Source: Consotaella aegiceratis (GTDB taxonomy: Bacteria; Pseudomonadota; Alphaproteobacteria; Rhizobiales; Rhizobiaceae). From it: a DNA stretch of 64,000 bases. The DNA is taken from positions 1-64,000 of the forward strand of contig NZ_JAZHFT010000016.1 in the NCBI RefSeq assembly GCF_036541425.1, in the 5' to 3' direction. The notes below the pieces were generated by a model. That model did no database searches. It worked only from the letters and a program-made list of their open reading frames with translations, and had not been told where the DNA came from. The translations under genes were made by a program, and so were the position numbers. Below, piece by piece: positions 26,011-36,007 of this stretch; positions within the stretch are counted from its first letter, which is position 1; each line of letters begins with the position of its first letter.

Positions 26011-27591
26011 TTATTCGGCCTTGGTCATCCAGCGCGTGCGATGGATGTCGAATGCATTGTCCTCAAAGCCGGTGATCTTCGGCGAAACGACGTTGCGCGA
26101 AGCGTAGAAGTAGATCGGAATGGCGGCGGAATCGTCCATCGCGATCTTCTCGGCCTGCTTCAGAAGCTTGGCGCGCTCCGCCATGTCGGTGTCGGCATTG
26201 GCCTCGTCGAGCAGCTTGTCGAAGTCTGGATTCGACCACTGGCCGTAGTTCATCTCGATGCCCGACTTCAGCAGGTTCAGAAAGTTGTCGGGATCGTTGT
26301 AGTCGGCCAGCCAGCCGGCGCGCGCCACCTCGAAATCGCCCTGGCGCAGGTCGGCGTAATGGACCTTGACCTCGGTGTTGTAGAGTTCGACGCTGACGCC
26401 CAGCGGCTTCCACATGGCGGCGATCGCCACGGCGATCCGCTTGTGGTTGTCGTTGGTGTTGTAGCGCAGGGTCACGTTGAGCGGCTTGTCGGGGCCGTAG
26501 CCGGCCTCGCTCAGCAGTTCCTTCGCCTTCTCGACCTTCTCGTTGTAGGGCAGGTCGGCCCAGTCGACCTTGACGTCCTCGCCTTCATAGTTGGCCATGC
26601 CGGGCGGCACCCAGCCATAGGCCGGCAGTTCCCCTGTGCCGAGGATCTGCGGACCGATCACCTCGCGGTTGATCGCCATCGACAGCGCCTGGCGCACCCG
26701 CACGTCGTCGAAGGGCGGTTTCGAGGAGTTCATCACGTAGTAATAGAGACCGGCGAACGGCGCGACATGCGCTTCGCCGGGACGGTTTTCCTGCAGCCAT
26801 TCGTACTGGTCGGTCGGAAATTGCGTCAGGATGTCGAACTCGCCGGCGAGATAACGCTTCAGCGCCGCCGAATTGTCCTCCAGCGTGAAGAACTTCACGC
26901 CGTCGATCTTGAGGCTGTCGGCATCGTGCCATTGGTCGTTCTTCTCGGTCAGCACATGGCTGCCGGGAATCCATTCGGTCGGCTTGTAGGGGCCGTTGGT
27001 GACGATGTTGCCGATCTGCACCCACTGGTCGCCGACCTTATCGATGAGGTGCTTGGGCAGCGGATAGGCGGTGTAGTGGGTGAGTGCGCCGAGGAAATAG
27101 GGCGTCGGGCGCTCCAGGGTGATCTCCAGCGTCTTGTCGTCGGTCGCCTTGACGCCGAGCTGGTCGAGATCGTCGATCTGGCCGGTGTTGATCGCCTCGG
27201 CATTCTTGATGGTGTACTGGAGATAGGCGTATTCCGCAGCGTTCTTCGGGTCCATCAGCCGCTTGAAGGCGAAAACGAAGTCGTCCGCGGTGACGGGCTC
27301 GCCATCGGACCACTTTTCGTCGTCGCGCAGCTTGAAGGTGTAGACGAGGCCGTCATCGGAGACTTCGTAGCTTTCGGCGGCGCCCAGGATTGGCTCGGCG
27401 TTGACGTCCTCGGTCATCAACCCTTCGTAGATGTCGCCGGCGACGCGGTTTTCCCAATCGCCCGATATCCTCTGAGGATCGAGTGACGTGACGTCACCGC
27501 CATTGTGCAGATTGAGCTGAACCGCCCCCGCTGTCCCAGCCCACAGTAACGACGTTAGCGCTACCGCAACGCTTATCGATTTAAAGCCCAT
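26011..27591 (-). CDS. oppA: Oligopeptide-binding periplasmic protein OppA
   Basis: This 526-residue extracytoplasmic solute-binding protein of family 5 has a signal peptide (residues 1-23, TAGA before VQLNLHNGG), the family block LDPQRISGDWENRVAGDIYEGL split around residues 38-58, and SDGEPVTADDFVFAFKRL. It closely follows E. coli-type OppA over its whole length (543 there). It binds short peptides and delivers them to OppBCDF. It is the first gene of the operon; 242 bases of upstream DNA separate it from the small divergent frame at 27834. Confidence 0.9.
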   Translation of the reverse strand: MGFKSISVAVALTSLLWAGTAGAVQLNLHNGGDVTSLDPQRISGDWENRVAGDIYEGLMTEDVNAEPILGAAESYEVSDDGLVYTFKLRDDEKWSDGEPVTADDFVFAFKRLMDPKNAAEYAYLQYTIKNAEAINTGQIDDLDQLGVKATDDKTLEITLERPTPYFLGALTHYTAYPLPKHLIDKVGDQWVQIGNIVTNGPYKPTEWIPGSHVLTEKNDQWHDADSLKIDGVKFFTLEDNSAALKRYLAGEFDILTQFPTDQYEWLQENRPGEAHVAPFAGLYYYVMNSSKPPFDDVRVRQALSMAINREVIGPQILGTGELPAYGWVPPGMANYEGEDVKVDWADLPYNEKVEKAKELLSEAGYGPDKPLNVTLRYNTNDNHKRIAVAIAAMWKPLGVSVELYNTEVKVHYADLRQGDFEVARAGWLADYNDPDNFLNLLKSGIEMNYGQWSNPDFDKLLDEANADTDMAERAKLLKQAEKIAMDDSAAIPIYFYASRNVVSPKITGFEDNAFDIHRTRWMTKAE

Positions 27592-27833
27592 CTCCGATAA
27601 CCTCCTTGTTTGGCTGCGCGTTTCGGCGATCGTTTTCTACACATACGATCGTACGGTCATTGTCCATAGCCGATCGCAACCATGTGTGGATACCGCCTTA
27701 TGGTGTGACTCCGGGCGTGGCGATTTGGCGCATCGCCCTTGTCGAGGGCTTCCGTCATTATCATCTTTCGCGAATTCGACTGGAACCGGTCGCCGCCTTG
27801 TCGCGTCTGGATGACAGAGACGAAACTTTGGGG

Positions 27834-27971
27834 ATGATCATGTCCGCAGTAGAGATCGTGGATGCTCTGGAGGAGCATCTGATCACTGAAGCCGAGGCCG
27901 TCGAACAGGCCTGTGTCGAGTCTGTCGACGAGCTTTACGAAGTCGCTCATCGCGACCACGACGAGTTGTAG
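27834..27971 (+). CDS. Possible 45-residue acidic protein, unknown
   Basis: The frame MIMSAVEIVDALEEHLITEA continues through EAVEQACVESVDELYEVAHR and ends DHDEL. It is strongly acidic and predicted fully helical, with regular hydrophobic spacing, unlike random frames in this GC-rich DNA. A weak purine-rich TTTGGGG precedes the ATG; another ATG follows two codons later. I recognise no family. It stands alone between divergent oppA and katE. It could be a chance frame. Confidence 0.4.
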   Translation: MIMSAVEIVDALEEHLITEAEAVEQACVESVDELYEVAHRDHDEL

Positions 27972-28277
27972 AGACCTCCCAGTCCGATGGAACCCATGGG
28001 CTGGTCGCCTGGATGAGCGGCCGGCCTCATTGGGCTTGCTTTTCCGCCCCGTTTCAGCGCTGAAATCGGCTGGTGATCCCGCCGGTCGATGACCGCTTGC
28101 GATCGCTTGCGCCAAGTCCTGCTTAAACTGTCTTCCATCATCCCTTCTGATCGCTAGCTGGCTTCAGACAAAACCCCCTCCCGGCCCGGAACGCAGCTTG
28201 GAACCGTTCTGTTTTGCGCTTACGGAGCGGCTCGCAATGCCGCCCGTCCCACACGCAAAATTGAGAGGGCGAAAGAG
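27972..28277. other. Upstream region of katE
   Basis: No gene is seen in these 306 bases. A perfect 14-base palindrome TTTCAGCGCTGAAA lies at 28054-28067, 210 bases before the katE start, and could be an operator or small hairpin. I found no OxyR- or FixK-type site. Confidence 0.4.
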
Positions 28278-30398
<2,121 letters not shown>

Positions 30399-30422
30399 TC
30401 GACCTTTACCGGGCGACGAAAA

Positions 30423-30449
30423 ACCGCGGGGAGCGGGGCTCTCCGCGGT
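30423..30449 (+). terminator. Hairpin after katE
   Basis: ACCGCGGGGAGC at 30423-30434 pairs with GCTCTCCGCGGT at 30438-30449 over 12 base pairs (one G-U) with a GGG loop. CTTGAACTT follows, a poor U-run. It lies between convergent katE and the usp gene and could serve both. Confidence 0.65.
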
Positions 30450-30480
30450 CTTGAACTTAAGCGCCTCTCTTGGAGCGCCG

Positions 30481-31317
30481 TCAGCGCGCCAGCATGATGG
30501 GCGTCTGGGGCTCCTCGATCATCGACCGGGTGACGCCGCCGAACAGGCGCTCGCGCAGGCGCGAGTGGCCGTAGGCGCCCATGACGACGAGATCGGCAGC
30601 GACGTCGGTGGCATGCTGGTTGAGGATGTCGGACACCGAGCGGCCGGCGTTGGGAAGGCGATCCAGTTCGACTTTTACGCCGTGCCGGGCGAGATAGGTT
30701 GCCACATCGGTGCCCGGCTCGCCGCCGACTTCGCGGCTGCTGGCGTCCGGATCGACCATCGTGATGTGGACCTCGTTTGCATCATAGAGAAGCTCGATGC
30801 TTTCGCGGATGGCGCGAGCCGCCTCGAGGCCGGGTGCCCAGGCCACCATGATCGACTTGGGCTTCAGGGTCGCACGGCCGTTCTCCGGCACGATCAGGAC
30901 CGGGCGAGTGGCCTCGAACAGAGCGCCGTCGAGCACATTGGTGCGCAATGCGTCGTCGGTGGCAAAGGCGGGGCCGAGGATCACCAGATCGGCGAAGCGG
31001 GCGCGCTGGGCAACCGAATGGGAGGTGCTGACGGCTTCGGGATAGATGCCGTCGACATCGAAGGAGACCGAGCCGTCCGACAAGGTTTCCCTGATTTCGG
31101 CAACCCGCTCACGCAGCGTCGTCATCTCGGACCGGCGATCGTAGAGCCAGTCCTCGGAAATGATCGCGGCGTATTCGCCGATCGGCGGCGGCGAAGCGAC
31201 CGACACCACGAGAACCGACAGATGCGCATCGACCTCTTGGCAGAGCCGCTTCGCGACTTCGACGTCATTGCGGGAATGATGAACTCCCACGACGCTTAGA
31301 ACTGACTTGAAACGCAT
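30481..31317 (-). CDS. Tandem-domain universal stress protein
   Basis: This 278-residue cytoplasmic protein has two UspA-like domains. The second carries the ATP-binding signature GAYGHSRLRERLFGGVT. The first, about residues 1-140, has lost this motif. Such proteins help cells survive starvation and low oxygen; their direct reaction is unknown. The ATG at 31317 follows AAGGAGGAAGACA, an excellent ribosome site, so the 19-codon longer frame is rejected. It is divergent from the flavodoxin-like gene at 31714. Confidence 0.88.
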   Translation of the reverse strand: MRFKSVLSVVGVHHSRNDVEVAKRLCQEVDAHLSVLVVSVASPPPIGEYAAIISEDWLYDRRSEMTTLRERVAEIRETLSDGSVSFDVDGIYPEAVSTSHSVAQRARFADLVILGPAFATDDALRTNVLDGALFEATRPVLIVPENGRATLKPKSIMVAWAPGLEAARAIRESIELLYDANEVHITMVDPDASSREVGGEPGTDVATYLARHGVKVELDRLPNAGRSVSDILNQHATDVAADLVVMGAYGHSRLRERLFGGVTRSMIEEPQTPIMLAR

Positions 31318-31713
31318 TGTCTTCCTCCTTCCAGACGTGCCGTGACGGGGCACCTCTTCCCCCATCCACGGCACGGGAGAAGCGATCCGCGATGAGTGCC
31401 GACCGGTTCATATGGAACGTCAGAGCGTCGATCAAGCTCGGTCGGAACGCAAGATCGACCATGCGACAATCCGCTGAAGGTGCCTAGCCGAACCACTCGT
31501 GACAGAATGGCGCGACCGGGCGTTCATCGGCCTTTGGATTGCGGTCTTCTACCGGCGATCGTGCCGCGGCTGCGACGAAATCTCCCGCAAAATTTCGACA
31601 AACCAAGGACTTGTAGTATGCAGCTCGCCGCTGTGAAGGTGCCTTGATCGAGCGCAATGACCAACTTATGCGGGCACGCAACAAAGGGTTTCTGGCGTTT
31701 TTGAGACTGTACC
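31318..31713. other. Divergent promoter region of usp and flavodoxin-fold genes
   Basis: These 396 bases hold no credible gene. A FixK/FNR-like site lies at 31644-31657. The middle is slightly AT-rich. No terminator-like hairpin is seen. Confidence 0.45.
31644..31657 (+). promoter_or_regulatory. FixK/FNR-like site before the flavodoxin-fold gene
   Basis: TTGATCGAGCGCAA fits the loose FixK pattern TTGA-N6-GCAA, though it is less symmetric than the site before ccoN. Its centre lies 63 bases before the ATG at 31714; a start of transcription about 41 bases after the centre would leave a leader of about 22 bases. The role is inferred. Confidence 0.4.
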
Positions 31714-32292
31714 ATGCGTATCTTGGTGATCCAGGGGCATCCCGACGAGAACGAGGCGCGGCTCTGTCGGGCACTCGCTGCCGCCTACTGCGAGGGGGCG
31801 CGGGCCGCCGGACACGAAGTCACGCAACTCGACGTGACGACCCTGAATTTTGCGATCCTGCGCTCCGCCGCCGAATTCGAGTATGGTCAGGCCCCCGACA
31901 TTCTGCGGTTCGCCCAGGACGAGATCCGCTGGTGTCAGCACATGGTGCTGGTCTTCCCGATCTGGCACGGGACTCTGCCGGCCCTGCTGAAGGCCTTTCT
32001 CGAACAGGTGTTGCGGCCGGGCTTCGGCTTTCAGATCATCGAGAAGGGACCGCCCCGGAAACTGCTGAGTGGGCGTTCGGCGCGCATCGTGGCGACCATG
32101 CGCACGCCGCCGCTGATCTATCGGCTGTTCTATGGCGCCCATGGGATCGGCGTGCTCGACAAGAGCGTCCTTGGCCTGTGCGGCTTCAGGCCGGTCCGGC
32201 ATACGCTGATCGGCAACATCGAAAAACTCGGCACACGGGGCGTCGCGCGGCGTCTCGAGAGTATGCGGAGGCTGGGCAGGACCGCGCGCTGA
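31714..32292 (+). CDS. Flavodoxin-fold NAD(P)H oxidoreductase
   Basis: This 192-residue protein belongs to the flavodoxin_2 (NQO/MdaB/KefF) family. It has the FMN phosphate loop MRILVIQGHPDENEARLC at the N-terminus and the typical VLVFPIWHGTLPALLKAFLE segment, followed by RPGFGFQ. Members reduce quinones or other acceptors with two electrons using NAD(P)H. It sits in a stress block and has a possible FixK-type site upstream, which suggests use under low oxygen. There is no clear ribosome site before the ATG. Confidence 0.8.
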   Translation: MRILVIQGHPDENEARLCRALAAAYCEGARAAGHEVTQLDVTTLNFAILRSAAEFEYGQAPDILRFAQDEIRWCQHMVLVFPIWHGTLPALLKAFLEQVLRPGFGFQIIEKGPPRKLLSGRSARIVATMRTPPLIYRLFYGAHGIGVLDKSVLGLCGFRPVRHTLIGNIEKLGTRGVARRLESMRRLGRTAR

Positions 32293-32383
32293 GGTCCGGT
32301 GGGGAAACGACCTTATTGACGAGGCGATCGACTTCGACTGCGCCGAGCGAGGACGATACGCCAGGAGCACCGGGGAGGGAACG

Positions 32384-33916
32384 ATGGCGATCACCGACGA
32401 GGACGAGATCATCGCGTTTCTCGCCTCCGACGAAGGATTCGGCCCGAGCAAGCCGGAAATCGTCAGGACCCATATCTCCGTCGTCCTGCTGACCGACGAT
32501 CGGGCGATCAAGCTGAAGCGGGCCGTCACGCTGCCCTACGCCGATTTCTCGACACCGCAGCGCCGTCTGGAGGCCTGCCGGGACGAACTGCGACTGAACC
32601 GGCGGACCGCCCCGGAGCTCTATCGCGACGTGCATCGCGTTACCCGCCGACCCGACGGCGGCCTGATGCTCGATGGTGACGGGGACCTCGTCGACGCCGT
32701 GGTCGAGATGGAACGCTTCGAGGCGGATCAGCTGTTCGACGCCATGGTCGTGCACGGCGAGTTGACGCCGGACCTCATGACAAGGCTGGCCGCCCGGATC
32801 GCCACCTTTCACGACCTTGCGGCGGTCGATTCGGACCGTGACGGGGCCGGCCGGATGGCGGCCGTGCTCGACGTGAACGAGCGCGGGCTAAACTTGACGG
32901 ACGTGTTCGACGAGGACGAGGTCGAGCACTTCAACGCTTTTTTTCGCGCGATGCTCGACCAGCACGCCGGATTGTTGGACGAGCGTGCCGCGGCGGGCCA
33001 TGTGCGCCACTGCCATGGCGACCTGCATTTGCGCAACATCTGCCTGTTCCGGGGCGAGCCCACCTTGTTCGACTGCCTCGAATTCAATCCGGAGCTGGCG
33101 ACGACGGACGTCCTCTACGACCTCGCCTTCCTCCTGATGGATCTGTGGCATCGCGATATGCGTGGGCTCGCCAACCTCGTGTTCAACCGCTACCTCGACG
33201 ACGCCGACGAGGAAGACGGGTTGGCGTTGCTGTCCTTCTTCATGGCAACGCGCGCCGCGGTTCGCGCCCACGTCACGGCGGCGCAATGTCGGGACGCGAA
33301 GGACGCCGACGCCGACCGGCTCGCCGCCGAGGCGCGCTCCTATTTCGATCTCGCCAAAAGACTGTTGGAGCCGCGCGAACCCGTGTTGCTGGCGGTCGGG
33401 GGGCTTTCCGGCTCCGGCAAGTCGACGGTGGCCGCTGCCCTCGCTCCCGATGTCGGCCCGCCGCCCGGCGCGCGAGTTCTGTCCAGCGACCGCCTGCGCA
33501 AGCGTCTGTTCGGCGTGTCGCCGCAGACGCATCTGCCGGCCGAAGCCTATCTTCCGGAGGTCTCGCGCAAGGTCTATGCGCGGCTTGCCCTCGGCGCCGG
33601 GCAGGTGGTGCGGTCCGGCATGGCGGCGATCGCCGATGCCGTCTTCGAGCGGCCTGCGGACAGGCGGCGGATCGCCCAGGCGGCCGAGCGCGAACACCGG
33701 CCCTTCTGCGGGCTGTGGCTGCAGGCATCCCTCGATGTCATGAAGCAGCGGGTCGCCGATCGAGGCAACGATATTTCCGACGCCACGGGCGCGATCGTCG
33801 AAGGCCAGGTCCGCCGGCTGGGGGTGGTCGAGTGGCCGCACGTGGACGCCTCCGGCGAGATCGGTTCGGTGTGCGCTGCAGCGCTTCGGACGGTTGGGCG
33901 CAAGTCGGGCGTTTAG
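32384..33916 (+). CDS. Aminoglycoside phosphotransferase-like/P-loop kinase fusion
   Basis: This 510-residue protein fuses two kinase-like halves. The N-terminal half (about 1-310) is APH-like, with the catalytic-loop motif HCHGDLHLRNI near residue 210 and DCLEFNP further on. The C-terminal half (about 330-510) is an AAA_33-type P-loop domain with GGLSGSGKST near 340. This pairing is a known conserved fusion (COG2187 plus COG0645) whose substrate is unknown; it is not evidence of antibiotic resistance. In several proteobacteria it lies among oxygen-limitation or stress genes, as here. It follows the flavodoxin gene by 91 bases on the same strand. Confidence 0.8.
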   Translation: MAITDEDEIIAFLASDEGFGPSKPEIVRTHISVVLLTDDRAIKLKRAVTLPYADFSTPQRRLEACRDELRLNRRTAPELYRDVHRVTRRPDGGLMLDGDGDLVDAVVEMERFEADQLFDAMVVHGELTPDLMTRLAARIATFHDLAAVDSDRDGAGRMAAVLDVNERGLNLTDVFDEDEVEHFNAFFRAMLDQHAGLLDERAAAGHVRHCHGDLHLRNICLFRGEPTLFDCLEFNPELATTDVLYDLAFLLMDLWHRDMRGLANLVFNRYLDDADEEDGLALLSFFMATRAAVRAHVTAAQCRDAKDADADRLAAEARSYFDLAKRLLEPREPVLLAVGGLSGSGKSTVAAALAPDVGPPPGARVLSSDRLRKRLFGVSPQTHLPAEAYLPEVSRKVYARLALGAGQVVRSGMAAIADAVFERPADRRRIAQAAEREHRPFCGLWLQASLDVMKQRVADRGNDISDATGAIVEGQVRRLGVVEWPHVDASGEIGSVCAAALRTVGRKSGV

Positions 33917-34249
33917 AACGATTCGTGTTATATTGCGGTGCGTTAGAACAAAAATTGATGCGCTAAAGAACAGTTTTGCCATTCCCTCGATGCAGCGCGG
34001 TTGCTATATTCGGTTGACAAGATATTCGATCTGGCCGGCGTGAGAATTCAGCTGGTCGCTTCGCCTAGAGGATGGATGAGGCGCAACGTCCAATCCTTCG
34101 ATCGCAGGGGCTGATCGGCCTCTGCCACTTGCGTTCATCCGCGGATTTCGCGGCATTTGCGGCTGGTATCGGTTGGGAGCCGTGGCCGGCCAAGAGGATG
34201 CAAGGACCTCCACTGCGACGTCTTGCAAATCGATCGGGGGAGGACAGAG
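33917..34249. other. Intergenic region, AT-rich part
   Basis: No gene is seen here. Bases 33917-34045 are AT-rich for this genome and contain TTAGAAC twice (about 33914-33921 and 33944-33950) and TTGACA at 34014-34019, which may belong to a promoter for the small gene at 34250. I cannot define a -10 element. Confidence 0.35.
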
Positions 34250-34510
34250 ATGTATACGAGGCATGTTGACTATGTCGTCGAGCCGTGGGGCGCCGAATGG
34301 ACGGTGTCGATGCGCGGCGAGCGGGCAGGGCGGTTTCCGTCGCGTCTGGCCGCCTTGCGCTCGGCCGTCGGCGATGCGCAGCGGGTCGGCCGGATGGGGT
34401 TCGATGTCGCCGTCTGGATGCGGCATTCCAACTGGGCTTCGCGCCGGTTGCCGGACCGCTTCGTGAACAGCGGCGAGATTCATTGGACCTCGCTGCCGAG
34501 GATTCAGTAG
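34250..34510 (+). CDS. Small DUF2188-like protein
   Basis: This 86-residue basic protein begins MYTRHVDYVVEPWGAEWTVS, followed by RAGRFPSRLAALRSAVGDAQ. The pattern of a HV-x-P/W-x-x-x-W-x-V strand pair and a following helix resembles small DUF2188-like proteins, but the match is weak. GGGAGGACAGAG just before the ATG supports the start; the longer frame from 34157 is rejected. The function is unknown. It lies in the stress block, convergent with the hsp20 genes. Confidence 0.6.
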   Translation: MYTRHVDYVVEPWGAEWTVSMRGERAGRFPSRLAALRSAVGDAQRVGRMGFDVAVWMRHSNWASRRLPDRFVNSGEIHWTSLPRIQ

Positions 34511-34563
34511 GCATTCGCCGGGAGCGGATCGCCAATCGGCGCCCGCCTCCGGTCTGAACATTT

Positions 34564-34592
34564 GGTGCCGGGCGTGGCTAACGCCCGGCACC
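34564..34592. terminator. Bidirectional hairpin between convergent genes
   Basis: GGTGCCGGGCGT at 34564-34575 pairs perfectly with ACGCCCGGCACC at 34581-34592 (12 base pairs, loop GGCTA). It lies between the convergent small gene and hsp20, so it can stop transcripts from both sides. No T-run follows on either strand. Confidence 0.6.
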
Positions 34593-34635
34593 ATGTCGTT
34601 CATGCGGAAAAAAGACTCTGGAGCGACACCGCGAT

Positions 34636-35160
34636 TCAACGCGAATGCAGCTCGCTCTGGCCGTTGATCGGGATCCGCTTGGTGCGGGCGCGCGCCTTTT
34701 CGGTCTTCGGCAGAACGACCGTCAGCACGCCGTTCTTGAAGGAGGCCTGGACGGTCTCTTCCTCGACATCGTCGCCGAGCGGGATCCGGCGCTCGAAATG
34801 CCCGAAATAGCGCTCGGAGAATTGGCGCTCCTTGTCCTCGATTTCCGACTTCTTCTCGCCGCGCAGCGTCAGGACGCCGTCGTCGAGCAGCACTTCGACA
34901 TCCTTCTCGTCCAGCCCCGGCATCTCGGCCGTCACCTTGACTTCCTTGTCGGTCTCGGAGACTTCGACGCTCGGCCAGCCTTGCGCGAAGGCGGGGCGGT
35001 CGAGCGCAAGCGGATTGCCGAAATTCCGGAAGGCGTCGTCGAACAGCCGGTTCATCTCGCGGTGAAGCGCAAGGAACGGGCTTTCGTTCAGCGTGCCATA
35101 GGGCGGCTGCGGCGTCAGCTTGTCGCTGCGTGTCCACGGAATGAGATCGCGTACGTTCAT
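34636..35160 (-). CDS. Hsp20/alpha-crystallin small heat-shock protein
   Basis: This 174-residue cytoplasmic holdase has the alpha-crystallin domain at about residues 62-160: WPSVEVSETDKEVKVTAEMP, then DVEVLLDDGVLTLRGEKK and the closing FKNGVLTVVLPKTE. The C-terminal KRIPING includes the IPI anchor that joins subunits into oligomers. This is the class with ERYFGHFERRIPLGDDV. The start at 35160 is set by GAGGAGG. It lies 92 bases after a second hsp20 on the same strand and may share its transcript. A CTCATT...GAGGAGG pairing before the start could also be heat-sensitive, but this is less clear than upstream of its partner. Confidence 0.92.
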   Translation of the reverse strand: MNVRDLIPWTRSDKLTPQPPYGTLNESPFLALHREMNRLFDDAFRNFGNPLALDRPAFAQGWPSVEVSETDKEVKVTAEMPGLDEKDVEVLLDDGVLTLRGEKKSEIEDKERQFSERYFGHFERRIPLGDDVEEETVQASFKNGVLTVVLPKTEKARARTKRIPINGQSELHSR

Positions 35161-35252
35161 GGTCAACCTCCTCGATTCTGAATGAGCGTGATCATCGGGC
35201 GCCGGCCGGATGCCAGCGCCCACATCTGTCTCGATGTTCGCCGCTGCGGCGA

Positions 35253-35732
35253 TCAGGCAGCGTCGCTCTGGACGCCGTCGGCCTGCCGTTCTCCGGCGAT
35301 CGCCGGGGTCTCGGCACTGATCGCGATCTGCCGTGGCTTCATCGCCTCGGGCACTTCGCGCACCAGGTCGATGGTCAGGAGACCGTCGGCCAGCGAGGCG
35401 TTCACGATCTTCACATGATCGGCCAGGCTGAAGCGACGTTCGAAGGAGCGGCCGGCGATACTGCGGTGGAGATACTGGCCCGGCTCTTCGCTGCCCGGTT
35501 TGCGACCGGCGACGATCAGGAGATTGGGCTGGTAGGTGAGATCGAGATCATCCGTCGTGAACCCGGCCACGGCGAGCACGATGCGATAGGCATCCTCGCC
35601 GGTCTTTTCGATGTCGTAGGGTGGCCAGGAATCGATCGGCTGTGCGCCGGCGGTGTTTTCGAGAAGATCGAACACACGATCGAAGCCGACGCTCGATCGG
35701 AACAGGGGAGAAAAATCAAGGTTGGTCCTCAT
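35253..35732 (-). CDS. Hsp20 small heat-shock protein, IbpA-like
   Basis: This 159-residue protein starts MRTNLDFSPLFRSSVGFDRV, the N-terminus of IbpA-class Hsp20 proteins. The alpha-crystallin domain carries YDIEKTGEDAYRIVLAVAGF, GRKPGSEEPGQYLHRSIA-type and RSFERRFSLADHVKI blocks. It differs clearly from the neighbouring Hsp20, so the two may form mixed oligomers. The start at 35732 follows GGAGGATG; the 41-codon longer frame runs through the regulatory leader and is rejected. Its leader looks like a ROSE thermometer. Confidence 0.92.
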   Translation of the reverse strand: MRTNLDFSPLFRSSVGFDRVFDLLENTAGAQPIDSWPPYDIEKTGEDAYRIVLAVAGFTTDDLDLTYQPNLLIVAGRKPGSEEPGQYLHRSIAGRSFERRFSLADHVKIVNASLADGLLTIDLVREVPEAMKPRQIAISAETPAIAGERQADGVQSDAA

Positions 35733-35818
35733 AACCACATCCTCCAATGAGCAACATGGATACGAAGGGCGCCAAAGAGCGGGCGCCCTTTGACATCCGG
35801 TCCGCAAGGGCAACCGGA
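35733..35818 (-). promoter_or_regulatory. ROSE-like RNA thermometer in the hsp20 leader
   Basis: On the minus strand the leader contains a first weak hairpin (TCCGGT/ACCGGA), a perfect 9-base-pair hairpin AAGGGCGCC/GGCGCCCTT (35765-35773 with 35782-35790), and just before the gene the sequence TTGCTCATTGGAGGATG. TTGCT (35750-35754) facing the AGGA of the ribosome site is the signature of ROSE elements, which hide the site at low temperature. This leader type is known for rhizobial hsp20 genes. The fold is drawn by hand. Confidence 0.65.
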
Positions 35819-36007
35819 GCACCAAAAATATGGGCGCCGGGACCTGTCGATTCAAGAGCTGTCACAGGTTCGCAACGGGGTGGAGCGAGGCGTGCCGCGG
35901 CATGCCTGTAGAGGCCTCACTCCAGCGTCGGGCAAGCCCGGAGGAGTTAGTTAATGCGCAGTTAACCGAACCAACACGGGTTGGTCGGCAATCAGCGATT
36001 GGCAAAT

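Noticed and set aside
27627..27653. CGATCGT and TACGATCGTA near the oppA start as a possible operator
   Set aside because: The palindrome is only 10 bases and is too common to call without a search.
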